Positions 1 through 6,647 of a DNA stretch of 8,723 bases are shown piece by piece. The DNA comes from Spirochaetaceae bacterium. GTDB lineage: Bacteria; Spirochaetota; Spirochaetia; DSM-27196; SKKC01. The DNA lies in the NCBI GenBank assembly GCA_003554375.1, contig PWGF01000102.1:1-8723 (forward strand), written 5' to 3'. Each line of letters opens with the position of its first letter. Positions within the stretch are counted from its first letter, which is position 1. The notes beneath the pieces are model-generated. The model had not been told where the DNA came from and searched no databases. It saw only the letters and a program-made list of their open reading frames with translations. The translations under genes were made by a program, and so were the position numbers.

Positions 1-1
1 G

Positions 2-712
2 TTTAGCGAGCGCGATCGCATCATCCGGGGACGGACTCTGGAAGCGTTGGAGACAACGCTTGCGGAAGTGGAACGGGAGATCACCGCGCTTGAATCCGAG
101 ATACGGGCTTTCCAGCAGCGTTACGGAGTGCTCGGCGTGGAGGAAATAGCTTCCTCACAGGCGGCGATGTTGAGGACGCTCGAGAACGAGCTCGTGCAAC
201 TTGAGCGGGCGATTCGGACGGCAGCCGAGCGCACACGCCTCCGCGACGATCCCGAGCTCATACGGTTGCGTTCGGAACGCGACACGGTAATCGATCTCAT
301 GAGGCAGGTCGAGGCGGGCCACGCCGGTGGAGACCGGACCACGCCGGCGCGCTCGGAGCTTCCCGATCTTGCGTTACGTCTGAGCCGTCTCCAGTCAGAC
401 ATTGAGATTCAGCAGCGTATTCGCACGTCACTTCAGGAGCAGTATGAGCTTGCACGGCTCACAGCATCGGCCCCGCCCGCCTTCACCATTCTCGAGTCCG
501 CCGAGGTGCCGGACGAAAAGGTTGCCCCGTCTCGCGCTCGACTCTGCGTGACCGTGACGCTCGCCGCATTCGCGGCGAGTGTCACGCTGGCACTCATTCA
601 CGACGCGTTCAAATCGGCCAAGCTCAAGCAATCACGTGGATCGCCTCCGGCCGCAGCCGACAGCCTGTCGACCCCGGATTCCGCTCTGGAACCGGTAACA
701 CGGAGGGGGTAA
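2..712 (+). CDS. Wzz/GumC-type polysaccharide co-polymerase, C-terminal part (5' end outside window)
   Basis: This reading frame is open from base 2, so the gene begins before the window; the TTG at 47 lies inside it and is not a credible start. 236 residues are visible. About residues 15-155 are long, charged, heptad-like helix (many E, R, L and Q), as expected for the periplasmic coiled coil of polysaccharide co-polymerases. It ends in the typical closing element: an FTILE.AEVP stretch (about 161-170), a second proline (about 176), and one membrane helix (about 182-199). The final ~35 residues are a short cytoplasmic tail with no Walker motifs or tyrosine cluster, so no BY-kinase is fused here. 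Family members sit in the inner membrane and govern chain length and export of surface polysaccharide. The stop is 4 nt before the SLBB export gene, the usual partner. The family call rests on architecture and the C-terminal motif; the N-terminal Wzz domain is not visible. Confidence 0.8.
   Translation, partial: FSERDRIIRGRTLEALETTLAEVEREITALESEIRAFQQRYGVLGVEEIASSQAAMLRTLENELVQLERAIRTAAERTRLRDDPELIRLRSERDTVIDLMRQVEAGHAGGDRTTPARSELPDLALRLSRLQSDIEIQQRIRTSLQEQYELARLTASAPPAFTILESAEVPDEKVAPSRARLCVTVTLAAFAASVTLALIHDAFKSAKLKQSRGSPPAAADSLSTPDSALEPVTRRG
702..706 (+). promoter_or_regulatory. Ribosome binding site of the SLBB export gene
   Basis: GGAGG inside the last codons of the co-polymerase gene lies 10 nt before the ATG at 717; a run of further Gs follows it. 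It supports 717 over the in-frame ATG at 768, which has no comparable site in front of it. Confidence 0.6.
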
Positions 713-716
713 GCCC

Positions 717-2453
717 ATGAAGACCCGCAGAACCAAGCGGCCCTGCCATACGAGAAAACACCGCCTGATGATACGCGTGCAGGCCGTTTCGGCGGCGTTG
801 GCACTCCTCGTCCTCGTTCCCACCGCCATAGCCCACGGCCAGTCGGCGGAGCGCGATGCGTTACGGCAAGCACCCACAATAGCCGGTGCTCCGGTCCTGG
901 ATCAAATCGAACGTCTCCAGTTGGCTACGGTCACCACCGGCTATCCGGTTACACCCGGAGACGTCTATCGCCTTTCCTACCGGCGAAACGGTGAGCCGGT
1001 CAGCATGGAGCTTGTCGTCGACAACGACTATTCGATCAACTTGAGCCTCTTTGGGAGACTCGACGCGACGGGCACAACCTTCGCCCAGATCAAGCCCAGA
1101 ATCGAGCGTCTCGTCGAGAATGCCATTCCCCGGAGCTTGCCGGTTGTTACATTGGAATCAGTTGGCGTCTTTCAGGTCAGGATAGCCGGACAGATAGCAC
1201 AGAGCCGAGTCCTGACCGCGTGGGGGATGACACGACTGTCGGACGTAGTCCGCGATCACTTGGCGCCATACTCCTCCGTTCGATCGATAACGATCGTGGG
1301 CGAAGACCGTTCGGAAAGGTCCTACGATCTCTTTCGAGCACTGGAAGCTGGTGATGAGAGCCAGGATCCCTATGTGAAGCCGGGTGACACGGTACGAATC
1401 GGCCGAGCCGAGCGTGTCGTGTACGTCGGAGGGGAAGTAAACGAGCCTGGTCGGGTCGAGCTTCTCCCGCAGGAGACGTTCGATGATGCGCTTCGTTACG
1501 TGCGAGGTCTCGACCGAAACGCAGACCTGACGCGAACACGAGTGACCCGCTCGGAGGATCGAAGCATTCGAACGCATTTCGTCAATCTCACCGACCCTGC
1601 TACAGAGCTCGTTCTCTATGACGGCGACGTCGTGATCATTCCCATGCGACGCTCTCATCAGACCGTAGTCTACGTGGAAGAACGCCTGCCTCTCCCGTAC
1701 CTGGCCGAAGCCGTACCCGGCTTCCCGGAACCTTCACGCCGAGTTGTGCCGATCGGGAGCGGCGAGACGCTTCACGGAGTTCTTCAGCAAGTGCGCGGCG
1801 AGCTTTCGCCGCAAGCTGATCTGTCGCAAGGTTTCCTTGTCCGAGACGGCAGACGAGTCACGGTCCCGGTGAGCTTCGAACGACTCCTGTACTCGTGGGA
1901 GGAGGAGCTCGACGTGACACTCGAACCGTTCGACCGCATTGTCGTTCCGTATCAGTCCTTCCTCGCTGAAGACGACGAGAACGACGTGTTTCCGTCTCCC
2001 GATGCGCCAATCGACCCCGATTCCCTGTTGCCTGACGGGCTTGTCACTACCGAGATGATGGATGCGGCGCTCGCCGAACTCCTCGATTCCGTATACCCCG
2101 CAGTACCGATCGGGCTCGACGAACCCTATGAGCACGAAGAAGAGCCGATCGTGCTGATCACTGGAGCAGTAAACGCGCCGGGACGATACCCGCTCCTCCC
2201 CGGCCGAAACGCGTACACGCACATCCGCCGTGCCGGGGGCTTCAACCGAGAGATGAACGTCAACGAAGCATTTCGCGTCTTCGATGCCGGCGGCAACGTT
2301 AAGCCAAACGACGCCCCAATCGAAGCGGGCGATCATATCGAAGTGATGCGGAACTCATTTGTTTACAACTACAACCGCTACTTCCCGGTTGTAGCCACCG
2401 GAGTCGGGTTCTTAGCAACAATCGTCGCAACGATCTCACTGTTCGGCCTATAG
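717..2453 (+). CDS. Polysaccharide export protein with multiple SLBB domains (Wza-like role)
   Basis: 578 residues. A basic N-terminus (about 1-22) is followed by a hydrophobic core (23-37) and an A-I-A/H signal peptidase I-like site near 39. There is no lipobox cysteine, unlike Wza. The Poly_export domain starts near 74 (GYPVTPGD). SLBB-like units follow at about 150-225, 233-310 (VGGEVNEPGR), a degenerate one at 315-410, and 478-545 (ITGAVNAPGR, then AGGF). An acidic, proline-rich linker (416-476) precedes the last SLBB, and a membrane helix (about 556-577) ends the protein. SLBB export proteins form the outer-envelope conduit for capsule or exopolysaccharide and work with a co-polymerase such as the one encoded just upstream. 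At 578 residues it is well above the ~380 of Wza. The C-terminal helix could be the pore-forming outer-membrane helix or an inner-membrane anchor; sequence alone does not decide. It shares an operon with rfbCDB, which follows after 14 nt. Confidence 0.85.
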   Translation: MKTRRTKRPCHTRKHRLMIRVQAVSAALALLVLVPTAIAHGQSAERDALRQAPTIAGAPVLDQIERLQLATVTTGYPVTPGDVYRLSYRRNGEPVSMELVVDNDYSINLSLFGRLDATGTTFAQIKPRIERLVENAIPRSLPVVTLESVGVFQVRIAGQIAQSRVLTAWGMTRLSDVVRDHLAPYSSVRSITIVGEDRSERSYDLFRALEAGDESQDPYVKPGDTVRIGRAERVVYVGGEVNEPGRVELLPQETFDDALRYVRGLDRNADLTRTRVTRSEDRSIRTHFVNLTDPATELVLYDGDVVIIPMRRSHQTVVYVEERLPLPYLAEAVPGFPEPSRRVVPIGSGETLHGVLQQVRGELSPQADLSQGFLVRDGRRVTVPVSFERLLYSWEEELDVTLEPFDRIVVPYQSFLAEDDENDVFPSPDAPIDPDSLLPDGLVTTEMMDAALAELLDSVYPAVPIGLDEPYEHEEEPIVLITGAVNAPGRYPLLPGRNAYTHIRRAGGFNREMNVNEAFRVFDAGGNVKPNDAPIEAGDHIEVMRNSFVYNYNRYFPVVATGVGFLATIVATISLFGL

Positions 2454-2455
2454 GC

Positions 2456-2461
2456 AGGAGG
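2456..2461 (+). promoter_or_regulatory. Ribosome binding site of rfbC
   Basis: A perfect AGGAGG, starting 2 nt after the SLBB stop codon and 6 nt before the rfbC ATG at 2468. It fixes the rfbC start. Confidence 0.8.
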
Positions 2462-2467
2462 AACCGT

Positions 2468-3157
2468 ATGCCGTTCACCGTCAGCCGGCTTTCGCTGTCC
2501 GGCTTGCTTCTCTTTGAGCCACACCATTTTCAGGACGAACGAGGCTGGTTTGCCGAGCAATACCGACACAGCGACTTCGTCCGAGCCGGAGGGATGGAGC
2601 AGTTCGTACAGGACAACGTCTCCTTCTCAGTTCACGGCGTCATCCGGGGTTTGCACTATCAGGTCGATCCGGCCGAACAAGCCAAGCTGGTCGCCGTACT
2701 GGAGGGTGAAGTCTACGATGTCGCCGTCGATCTCCGCATCGGCTCGTCTACGTACCTTCAATGGACAAGCGTCCTGCTGAGCGCGGAGCGCGGCTCGCTT
2801 CTGTATATACCGGCGGGGTTCGCTCACGGCTTCGCGGTAGTCTCGGAGACTGCGGTGATATCCTACAAGTGTAGCGCCGAATACGAGCCCGCATGTGAAC
2901 GTGGGATCCGCTGGGACGATCCCACGTTGGGCATCGAGTGGCCCGTCACAAGTCCCATAGTATCGCCCAAGGATCGCGAGCTACCCTTAGTCGCTGAACT
3001 CCTGCATGGGAAACAACCGGTTTCCGAAGACCCGGCGGATCTCGAGCTTCCAAGTGTTCCAGACCCATCGATTGGAGCCGGCTCTCCGTCGTCTTACCGT
3101 TCTTCGGAACCTTACAGCCTCCCCAACGCTACCTCCCGGCTCGGAGGCTCTCCATGA
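2468..3157 (+). CDS. rfbC: dTDP-4-dehydrorhamnose 3,5-epimerase, with C-terminal extension
   Basis: RmlC/RfbC is a cupin-fold cytoplasmic enzyme that epimerises C3 and C5 of dTDP-4-keto-6-deoxyglucose, the second-last step to dTDP-L-rhamnose. Diagnostic motifs are all present: DERGWF (23-28), FVQDN.S (46-52), RGLHYQ (60-65) with the catalytic base His63, IPAGFAHGF (114-122), the Tyr at 133 expected to act in catalysis, and SPKD with Asp169, which pairs with the catalytic His in characterised homologues. The normal enzyme ends near residue 180-185. Here about 45 further residues follow, rich in Ser, Pro and Gly with no recognisable domain, running exactly into the ATGA overlap with rfbD. The catalytic core looks intact and functional. 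It is the third gene of the export/rhamnose operon. Confidence 0.95.
   Translation: MPFTVSRLSLSGLLLFEPHHFQDERGWFAEQYRHSDFVRAGGMEQFVQDNVSFSVHGVIRGLHYQVDPAEQAKLVAVLEGEVYDVAVDLRIGSSTYLQWTSVLLSAERGSLLYIPAGFAHGFAVVSETAVISYKCSAEYEPACERGIRWDDPTLGIEWPVTSPIVSPKDRELPLVAELLHGKQPVSEDPADLELPSVPDPSIGAGSPSSYRSSEPYSLPNATSRLGGSP
3143..3147 (+). promoter_or_regulatory. Ribosome binding site of rfbD
   Basis: GGAGG inside the rfbC tail, 6 nt before the rfbD ATG at 3154, which overlaps the rfbC stop as ATGA. This points to translational coupling of the two genes. Confidence 0.65.
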
Positions 3158-4155
3158 TCTGGCTACTGGGCGCCAAGGGTATGCTTGTCCGGATCGTGGA
3201 GGAAGAGCTGGAAGAGGCCGGCCTCCCTATCCGGTCGTCGGGCAGTGAATGCGATGTGACCGACTCACGATCGATCCGGCGACATGCGCCGACGCCGCGG
3301 CCTGCATGGATTGTGAACTGTACCGGATACACAGCCGTCGATCGCGCCGAGAAGGAGCCGGGCAGCGCCTGGGCGGTTAACCGAGACGGGCCGGCGAACA
3401 TCGCCCGATATGCAAGCGGTATATCGTCCCGGCTCATCCACATATCCACCGATTACGTCTTTGGAGGACCGAGTGAGAGCTATGCATCTCGAGCAACCGG
3501 TGACAATCCGCGCAATCAAGCCGAAGGCTACCCGCCCGAAGGCTACTCCGAGGCGGCTTGGCCGGCGCCGATCAACGTCTACGGCTCGACCAAGGAGGCC
3601 GGAGAACGTATCGTTCGTCGGCTTCTCCATGAACATATCATTATCCGCACCGCGTGGCTCTACGCCGAGCACGGCACCAACTTCCTCCTCACCATGCTCC
3701 GACTCATGTCAAAGAACGAGCAAGTGAGCGTCGTCGCAGACCAGATCGGCTCCCCGACCTACGCACGCGACCTCGCTCGCGCCGTCTTGAGCATCGTCAC
3801 TGCGCGTGCATTGCACTCCGGGGTCTTCCATTTCACCAACGCCGGAAGGACCAGTTGGCATGAGTTCGCATGCGCGATTCAGGAGCAGGCACTTGCTCGG
3901 GACATCCTCAAGAGTCGTGCCTGTATCACCCCCGTAACGAGCGATGCGTACCCGACCGCCGCGGTACGCCCTCGATTCAGCGTACTGAGCTGCAAGCGGA
4001 TCGGATCCTGCTATGACGTAGTCCCTCGCCCCTGGATCGACGGCCTTGCCGACTGTCTGGAACGGATCCCCCCGACGTTCCTGCGTCCAGGAGTGCAAAA
4101 GGTACCGGCTCACCGAGCGGTTCAAACCATCCGCCATAGGAGCGCACAGCAATGA
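3154..4155 (+). CDS. rfbD: dTDP-4-dehydrorhamnose reductase, with insertion and tail
   Basis: RmlD/RfbD is a cytoplasmic short-chain dehydrogenase that reduces dTDP-4-keto-L-rhamnose with NAD(P)H to dTDP-L-rhamnose, the final step. Seen here: a Rossmann start GAKGMLV (6-12), NCTGYTAVD..E (55-66), AVNRDGP (74-80), STDYVF (98-103), catalytic Tyr143 and Lys147 in VYGSTKEAGE, RTAWLY (165-170), the GSPTYARDLA motif (199-208) and a late RP.FSVL (272-278). At 333 residues it is longer than the usual ~280-300. About 20 extra residues lie between STDYVF and VYGSTK, including a tandem EGYPP/EGYSE, and about 28 follow the normal end near 305. The third Gly of the nucleotide-binding GxxGxxG is replaced by Val12 (codon gtc). 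It starts in an ATGA overlap with rfbC and ends in an ATGA overlap with rfbB. Confidence 0.93.
   Translation: MIWLLGAKGMLVRIVEEELEEAGLPIRSSGSECDVTDSRSIRRHAPTPRPAWIVNCTGYTAVDRAEKEPGSAWAVNRDGPANIARYASGISSRLIHISTDYVFGGPSESYASRATGDNPRNQAEGYPPEGYSEAAWPAPINVYGSTKEAGERIVRRLLHEHIIIRTAWLYAEHGTNFLLTMLRLMSKNEQVSVVADQIGSPTYARDLARAVLSIVTARALHSGVFHFTNAGRTSWHEFACAIQEQALARDILKSRACITPVTSDAYPTAAVRPRFSVLSCKRIGSCYDVVPRPWIDGLADCLERIPPTFLRPGVQKVPAHRAVQTIRHRSAQQ
3521..3546 (+). repeat. Short in-frame tandem repeat inside rfbD
   Basis: The 11-mer ccgaaggctac occurs at 3521-3531 and 3536-3546. The period is 15 nt, so it encodes two five-residue units, EGYPP and EGYSE. It lies inside the rfbD insertion and looks like a small in-frame duplication. 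Confidence 0.7.
4138..4142 (+). promoter_or_regulatory. Ribosome binding site of rfbB
   Basis: AGGAG within the end of rfbD, 9 nt before the rfbB ATG at 4152, which overlaps the rfbD stop as ATGA. It supports this start, and the NAD-binding strand follows at the expected distance (residues 11-21). Confidence 0.6.
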
Positions 4156-5405
4156 GTACTGTTTCTCGACCGCTGCAAACCGTCCTCGTAACCGGTGGTT
4201 GTGGCTTCATCGGAACCAACTTCATACGCTATCTCTTTGAACACCCTCAGTTTACCGGAACGATCATCAACTTGGACGCACTTACCTACGCCGGCAATCC
4301 GCACAACCTCCGAGATGTCGAAGAGCTTCACGGTCCCGCGAGATCCGACAGATACCGGTTCTACCACACTGACATTCGCGACTTGGGCGCCGTCGAAGCT
4401 ATCTTCAATGAGAACGCTATCGACACGGTCGTGCATTTCGCCGCAGAGTCCCACGTCGATAGGTCGATCTCCGGCCCACGGACCTTCGTTGAAACCAACG
4501 TGGTGGGAACCCTCAACCTTCTGGAAGCCGCACGCCGAAGCTGGCTCCATCCCCCGGGAACCCAACGGGCCAACACGATGCGAGGCAGAACCACCGAACC
4601 CGGCGACTCCACCCACAGCGATTCCTTAGTCAAACGCAGCGCGGCACTGCGCATCCAGAAGGCCCGCGTCCGTGCGCCATACGTTCCCGGCGGAAACGCG
4701 GCTACGACGCCGCGCACCGACGTACTGTTCCACCATGTGAGCACTGACGAAGTCTTCGGATCGCTCGGCCTCACCGGTTCGTTCAGCGAGAACAGTCCGT
4801 ACGCGCCGCGCAGCCCTTACTCCGCGTCCAAGGCGGCTTCCGATCACCTCGTGCGTGCCTATGCGCACACGTACGGGTTGCCGGTCACGATCTCTAACTG
4901 CTCCAACAACTATGGACCGTATCAGTTCCCCGAGAAGATGCTCCCGCTGATGATTCTCAATGCGGCGGAAGGCCAGGAGCTTCCCGTGTATGGTGCCGGC
5001 ACGAATGTCCGCGACTGGCTCTATGTGGAAGACCACGCGGCGGCTATCGAGCTCATCCTGCGGCGAGGGCGCGCAGGCGAAACGTATCTCATCGGCGGTC
5101 GTAACGAGTGGCAGAACATCCGCCTCGTGGAAGCGGTATGCGATAAGCTGGCAACGCTCAACGGAAGGACGGCAGACGAGTACCGCCGTCTCATCCGTCA
5201 CGTGGCCGATCGTCCCGGACATGACTACCGCTATGCGATCTCCAGCGACAAGATCGAGCACGAGCTCGGATGGCGGCCGCGCCACGACTTCTCCACCGGG
5301 CTCGATGACACCATTGCCTGGTATCTTGCCAACCCCGACTGGGTCCAGCTCGTACGATCCGGGGCATACCGCGATTGGATGGAAGCAAACTACGCCCACC
5401 GCTGA
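4152..5405 (+). CDS. rfbB: dTDP-glucose 4,6-dehydratase, with internal insertion
   Basis: RmlB/RfbB is a cytoplasmic NAD-dependent extended SDR that converts dTDP-glucose to dTDP-4-keto-6-deoxyglucose, the entry step for the rfbC and rfbD products. Motifs seen: GGCGFIG (15-21), DALTYAGN (42-49), HFAAESHVDRS (95-105), NVVGTLNLLEA (116-126), STDEVFG (197-203) with the Asp199-Glu200 pair, YSASK (Tyr223, Lys227), NCSNNYGPYQFPEK (249-262), RDWLYVEDH (287-295), GG.NEW.N (315-322) and RPGHD.RYA (354-362). At 417 residues it exceeds the usual ~340-360. The excess is an insertion of about 45 residues, roughly 133-189, rich in Arg/Lys, Thr and Pro, just before the strand leading into STDEV. All catalytic residues are present, so activity is likely. 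It is the last gene of the operon; no rfbA is adjacent, and a convergent gene follows. Confidence 0.95.
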   Translation: MSTVSRPLQTVLVTGGCGFIGTNFIRYLFEHPQFTGTIINLDALTYAGNPHNLRDVEELHGPARSDRYRFYHTDIRDLGAVEAIFNENAIDTVVHFAAESHVDRSISGPRTFVETNVVGTLNLLEAARRSWLHPPGTQRANTMRGRTTEPGDSTHSDSLVKRSAALRIQKARVRAPYVPGGNAATTPRTDVLFHHVSTDEVFGSLGLTGSFSENSPYAPRSPYSASKAASDHLVRAYAHTYGLPVTISNCSNNYGPYQFPEKMLPLMILNAAEGQELPVYGAGTNVRDWLYVEDHAAAIELILRRGRAGETYLIGGRNEWQNIRLVEAVCDKLATLNGRTADEYRRLIRHVADRPGHDYRYAISSDKIEHELGWRPRHDFSTGLDDTIAWYLANPDWVQLVRSGAYRDWMEANYAHR

Positions 5406-5432
5406 TCGTGGCTCCTCACGGCCATCGGGAAT

Positions 5433-5467
5433 GGGTGCGACGCACCGTTGCGTTGGGCGACGCACCC
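5433..5467 (+). terminator. Possible stem-loop after rfbB (weak)
   Basis: gggtgcg at 5433-5439 is complementary to cgcaccc at 5461-5467 (7 bp, 21-nt loop), beginning 28 nt after the rfbB stop. The 10-mer gcgacgcacc also repeats directly at 5437-5446 and 5457-5466. No T tract follows, so this may be a terminator-like 3' structure or only a chance repeat. Confidence 0.3.
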
Positions 5468-5603
5468 TCCCGCTCGTCGTCTTCGGACTCTCCACCGTTA
5501 CTTCACTAGTAAGCCCTCGGACTCTGCACTTCCCGTCTCAGTATTCTCAATCAGGATGGAAAGAAAGGACCGCCGGCCCCGCAGGGGTGACAAGTGTCGG
5601 CCT

Positions 5604-5651
5604 CCCCAAGAGGGGTTAGCCGGCTACTCCAGGGGGGATGGAGCAACCGGC
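5604..5651 (-). terminator. Tandem hairpins at the 3' end of the betaine-binding gene
   Basis: Read on the - strand, 5651-5640 pairs with 5630-5619 as a continuous 12-bp stem (9 Watson-Crick and 3 G-U pairs) with a 9-nt loop, starting 22 nt after the stop at 5674. On the + strand two of these pairs become C-A mismatches, so the structure favours - strand RNA. A second small hairpin, cccc-tctt-gggg (5615-5604), follows at once. No U tract is present, so termination may be atypical or the stem may simply protect the 3' end. Confidence 0.5.
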
Positions 5652-5673
5652 ACAGGACCAGCACGCCGACCAC

Positions 5674-6534
5674 CTACGGGATCCAGCGATCCACAATATC
5701 TCGATTCTCCTCGACCCAGCGCTTTGCGTTTTCGTACTCGTTCCCTTCCGCATTCCACTCCATCAGATCGGCGAAATCCTCGACTTCCCAGTAGAAGTTA
5801 TCAAGGAACTGGTACACCTCCGGCATATCGTCTTTGAGGCCGGCGCGAACGATCGCCGCTACGTACTCAACCTCGCCGTAGACCAGAAGCGGATCCTCCA
5901 AGTACTTCAGCTCGTGCCGCCCTTCCTTGGGATGCGGCGTCCAGCCGGTCACCACGATCCACTCCTCGTTGTTGTAAGCTTCCGCCAACGCGCTCTGCAT
6001 GGCCGCGTCGCTACTCTCCACGAGGCTCATATTCGTGAGATCGTACTGTTCGATGGCCTCCTCGGTTGCCCGCATGATCCCCGCCCCGGGCTCGATCCCG
6101 ATGATTTCGTTACCGAACCGGTCGGCATGCTCGTTTAGCTGCTCGATACTGTCGATCTCCACATATGTGGGCACCATGAGTCCAATCCGCGCCCCTTCCA
6201 GCACCGGGCTCAACTCTTCCACCCGTCCCGCAGTCTCTTCCCGGTAAGCCGAATGGGTGTGAGGCAGCCATGCGGAGAGCATACCATCGGCGTCTCCCGC
6301 GGCAATACCGGACCACATCGGGCCGGCGTCGACAGCGGTGATTGTCACATCATACCCCATCTCCTCGAGAACCACCTGGGCTACGTACGTAGCCGCGATC
6401 TCTCCTTCCCATTCCACGTAGAGAAGCTCTACCTCCTGCGGTCGCTCCTCCTCCTGGCCTGCGGCGACCACGGATAGTATCCCCACCGTGGTAAGAAGAA
6501 GAGTCACCAAAACTAACGTAACAACATGTTTCAC
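5674..6534 (-). CDS. opuAC: Glycine betaine/choline-type ABC transporter substrate-binding protein (OpuAC family)
   Basis: 286 residues from the GTG at 6534. That start is preferred because AAGGAGG lies 6 nt upstream and translation then opens directly with a signal peptide (K2, hydrophobic 4-25, cleavage around A24-A25-G26). An upstream in-frame ATG at 6585 would add 17 residues before the signal and has no such site. No lipobox Cys is seen, so the product is probably a free periplasmic protein. Family signs: LLYVEWEGEIA (37-47), a GPMWSGIAAGDADGMLSAWLP block (71-91), IGIEPGAGIM (145-154), and VVTGWTPHP followed by LKYLEDP (194-215). Trp42, Trp74, Trp89 and Trp198 are candidates for the aromatic cage that binds quaternary ammonium groups. 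The role is capture of an osmoprotectant such as glycine betaine. No permease or ATPase gene adjoins it. Choline or proline betaine are equally possible ligands. Confidence 0.88.
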   Translation of the reverse strand: MKHVVTLVLVTLLLTTVGILSVVAAGQEEERPQEVELLYVEWEGEIAATYVAQVVLEEMGYDVTITAVDAGPMWSGIAAGDADGMLSAWLPHTHSAYREETAGRVEELSPVLEGARIGLMVPTYVEIDSIEQLNEHADRFGNEIIGIEPGAGIMRATEEAIEQYDLTNMSLVESSDAAMQSALAEAYNNEEWIVVTGWTPHPKEGRHELKYLEDPLLVYGEVEYVAAIVRAGLKDDMPEVYQFLDNFYWEVEDFADLMEWNAEGNEYENAKRWVEENRDIVDRWIP

Positions 6535-6540
6535 GCTTAA

Positions 6541-6547
6541 CCTCCTT
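6541..6547 (-). promoter_or_regulatory. Ribosome binding site deciding the GTG start at 6534
   Basis: Perfect AAGGAGG on the - strand (cctcctt on +), with a 6-nt spacer to the GTG. This is the strongest evidence for moving the start inward from the ATG at 6585. Confidence 0.85.
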
Positions 6548-6613
6548 GCGACGCCCGAGTCCAACGTTGCTTCCGACTTTGGCAAGAGAAGCCGTCCTAG
6601 ACTCCGTGCGTCT

Positions 6614-6624
6614 TAGTGCGCTAC
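6614..6624. promoter_or_regulatory. Near-palindromic element, copy 2 (tagtgcgctac)
   Basis: It matches copy 1 at 10 of 11 bases, 58 bp away, within the presumed leader of the betaine gene. A paired operator is possible; chance cannot be excluded for so short a match. Confidence 0.3.
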
Positions 6625-6647
6625 TTCTTGGGCCGCAACATGCTTCT

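Larger units (their letters stand above)
5406..5673. other. Convergent intergenic spacer
   Basis: 268 nt separate the rfbB stop from the stop of the opposite-strand binding-protein gene. Frames open through it have no ribosome binding sites and no recognisable product. It contains a small repeat cluster at 5433-5467, a 9-bp direct repeat tcggactct at 5483-5491 and 5517-5525, and hairpins at 5604-5651. Confidence 0.7.

Noticed and set aside
1734..2336. 200-residue open frame on the - strand opposite the SLBB gene
   Set aside because: Antisense to an evident export protein, with no motif and no start signal.
5433..5467. Direct repeats as the start of a CRISPR-like array
   Set aside because: Only two 10-bp copies with a 10-bp gap; too short and too few.
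4626..5495. 289-residue open frame on the - strand opposite rfbB
   Set aside because: It is a mirror of a well-conserved rfbB; GC-rich third codon positions often leave the opposite strand open. No recognisable product.
5448..5837. Frames on the + strand crossing the convergent spacer
   Set aside because: They run into the 3' end of the opposite-strand binding-protein gene, lack ribosome binding sites and encode Ser/Arg/Pro-rich nonsense.
6535..6585. ATG at 6585 as the start of the betaine-binding protein
   Set aside because: It would place 17 polar residues before a perfect signal peptide. The GTG at 6534 has an ideal AAGGAGG at 6-nt spacing.
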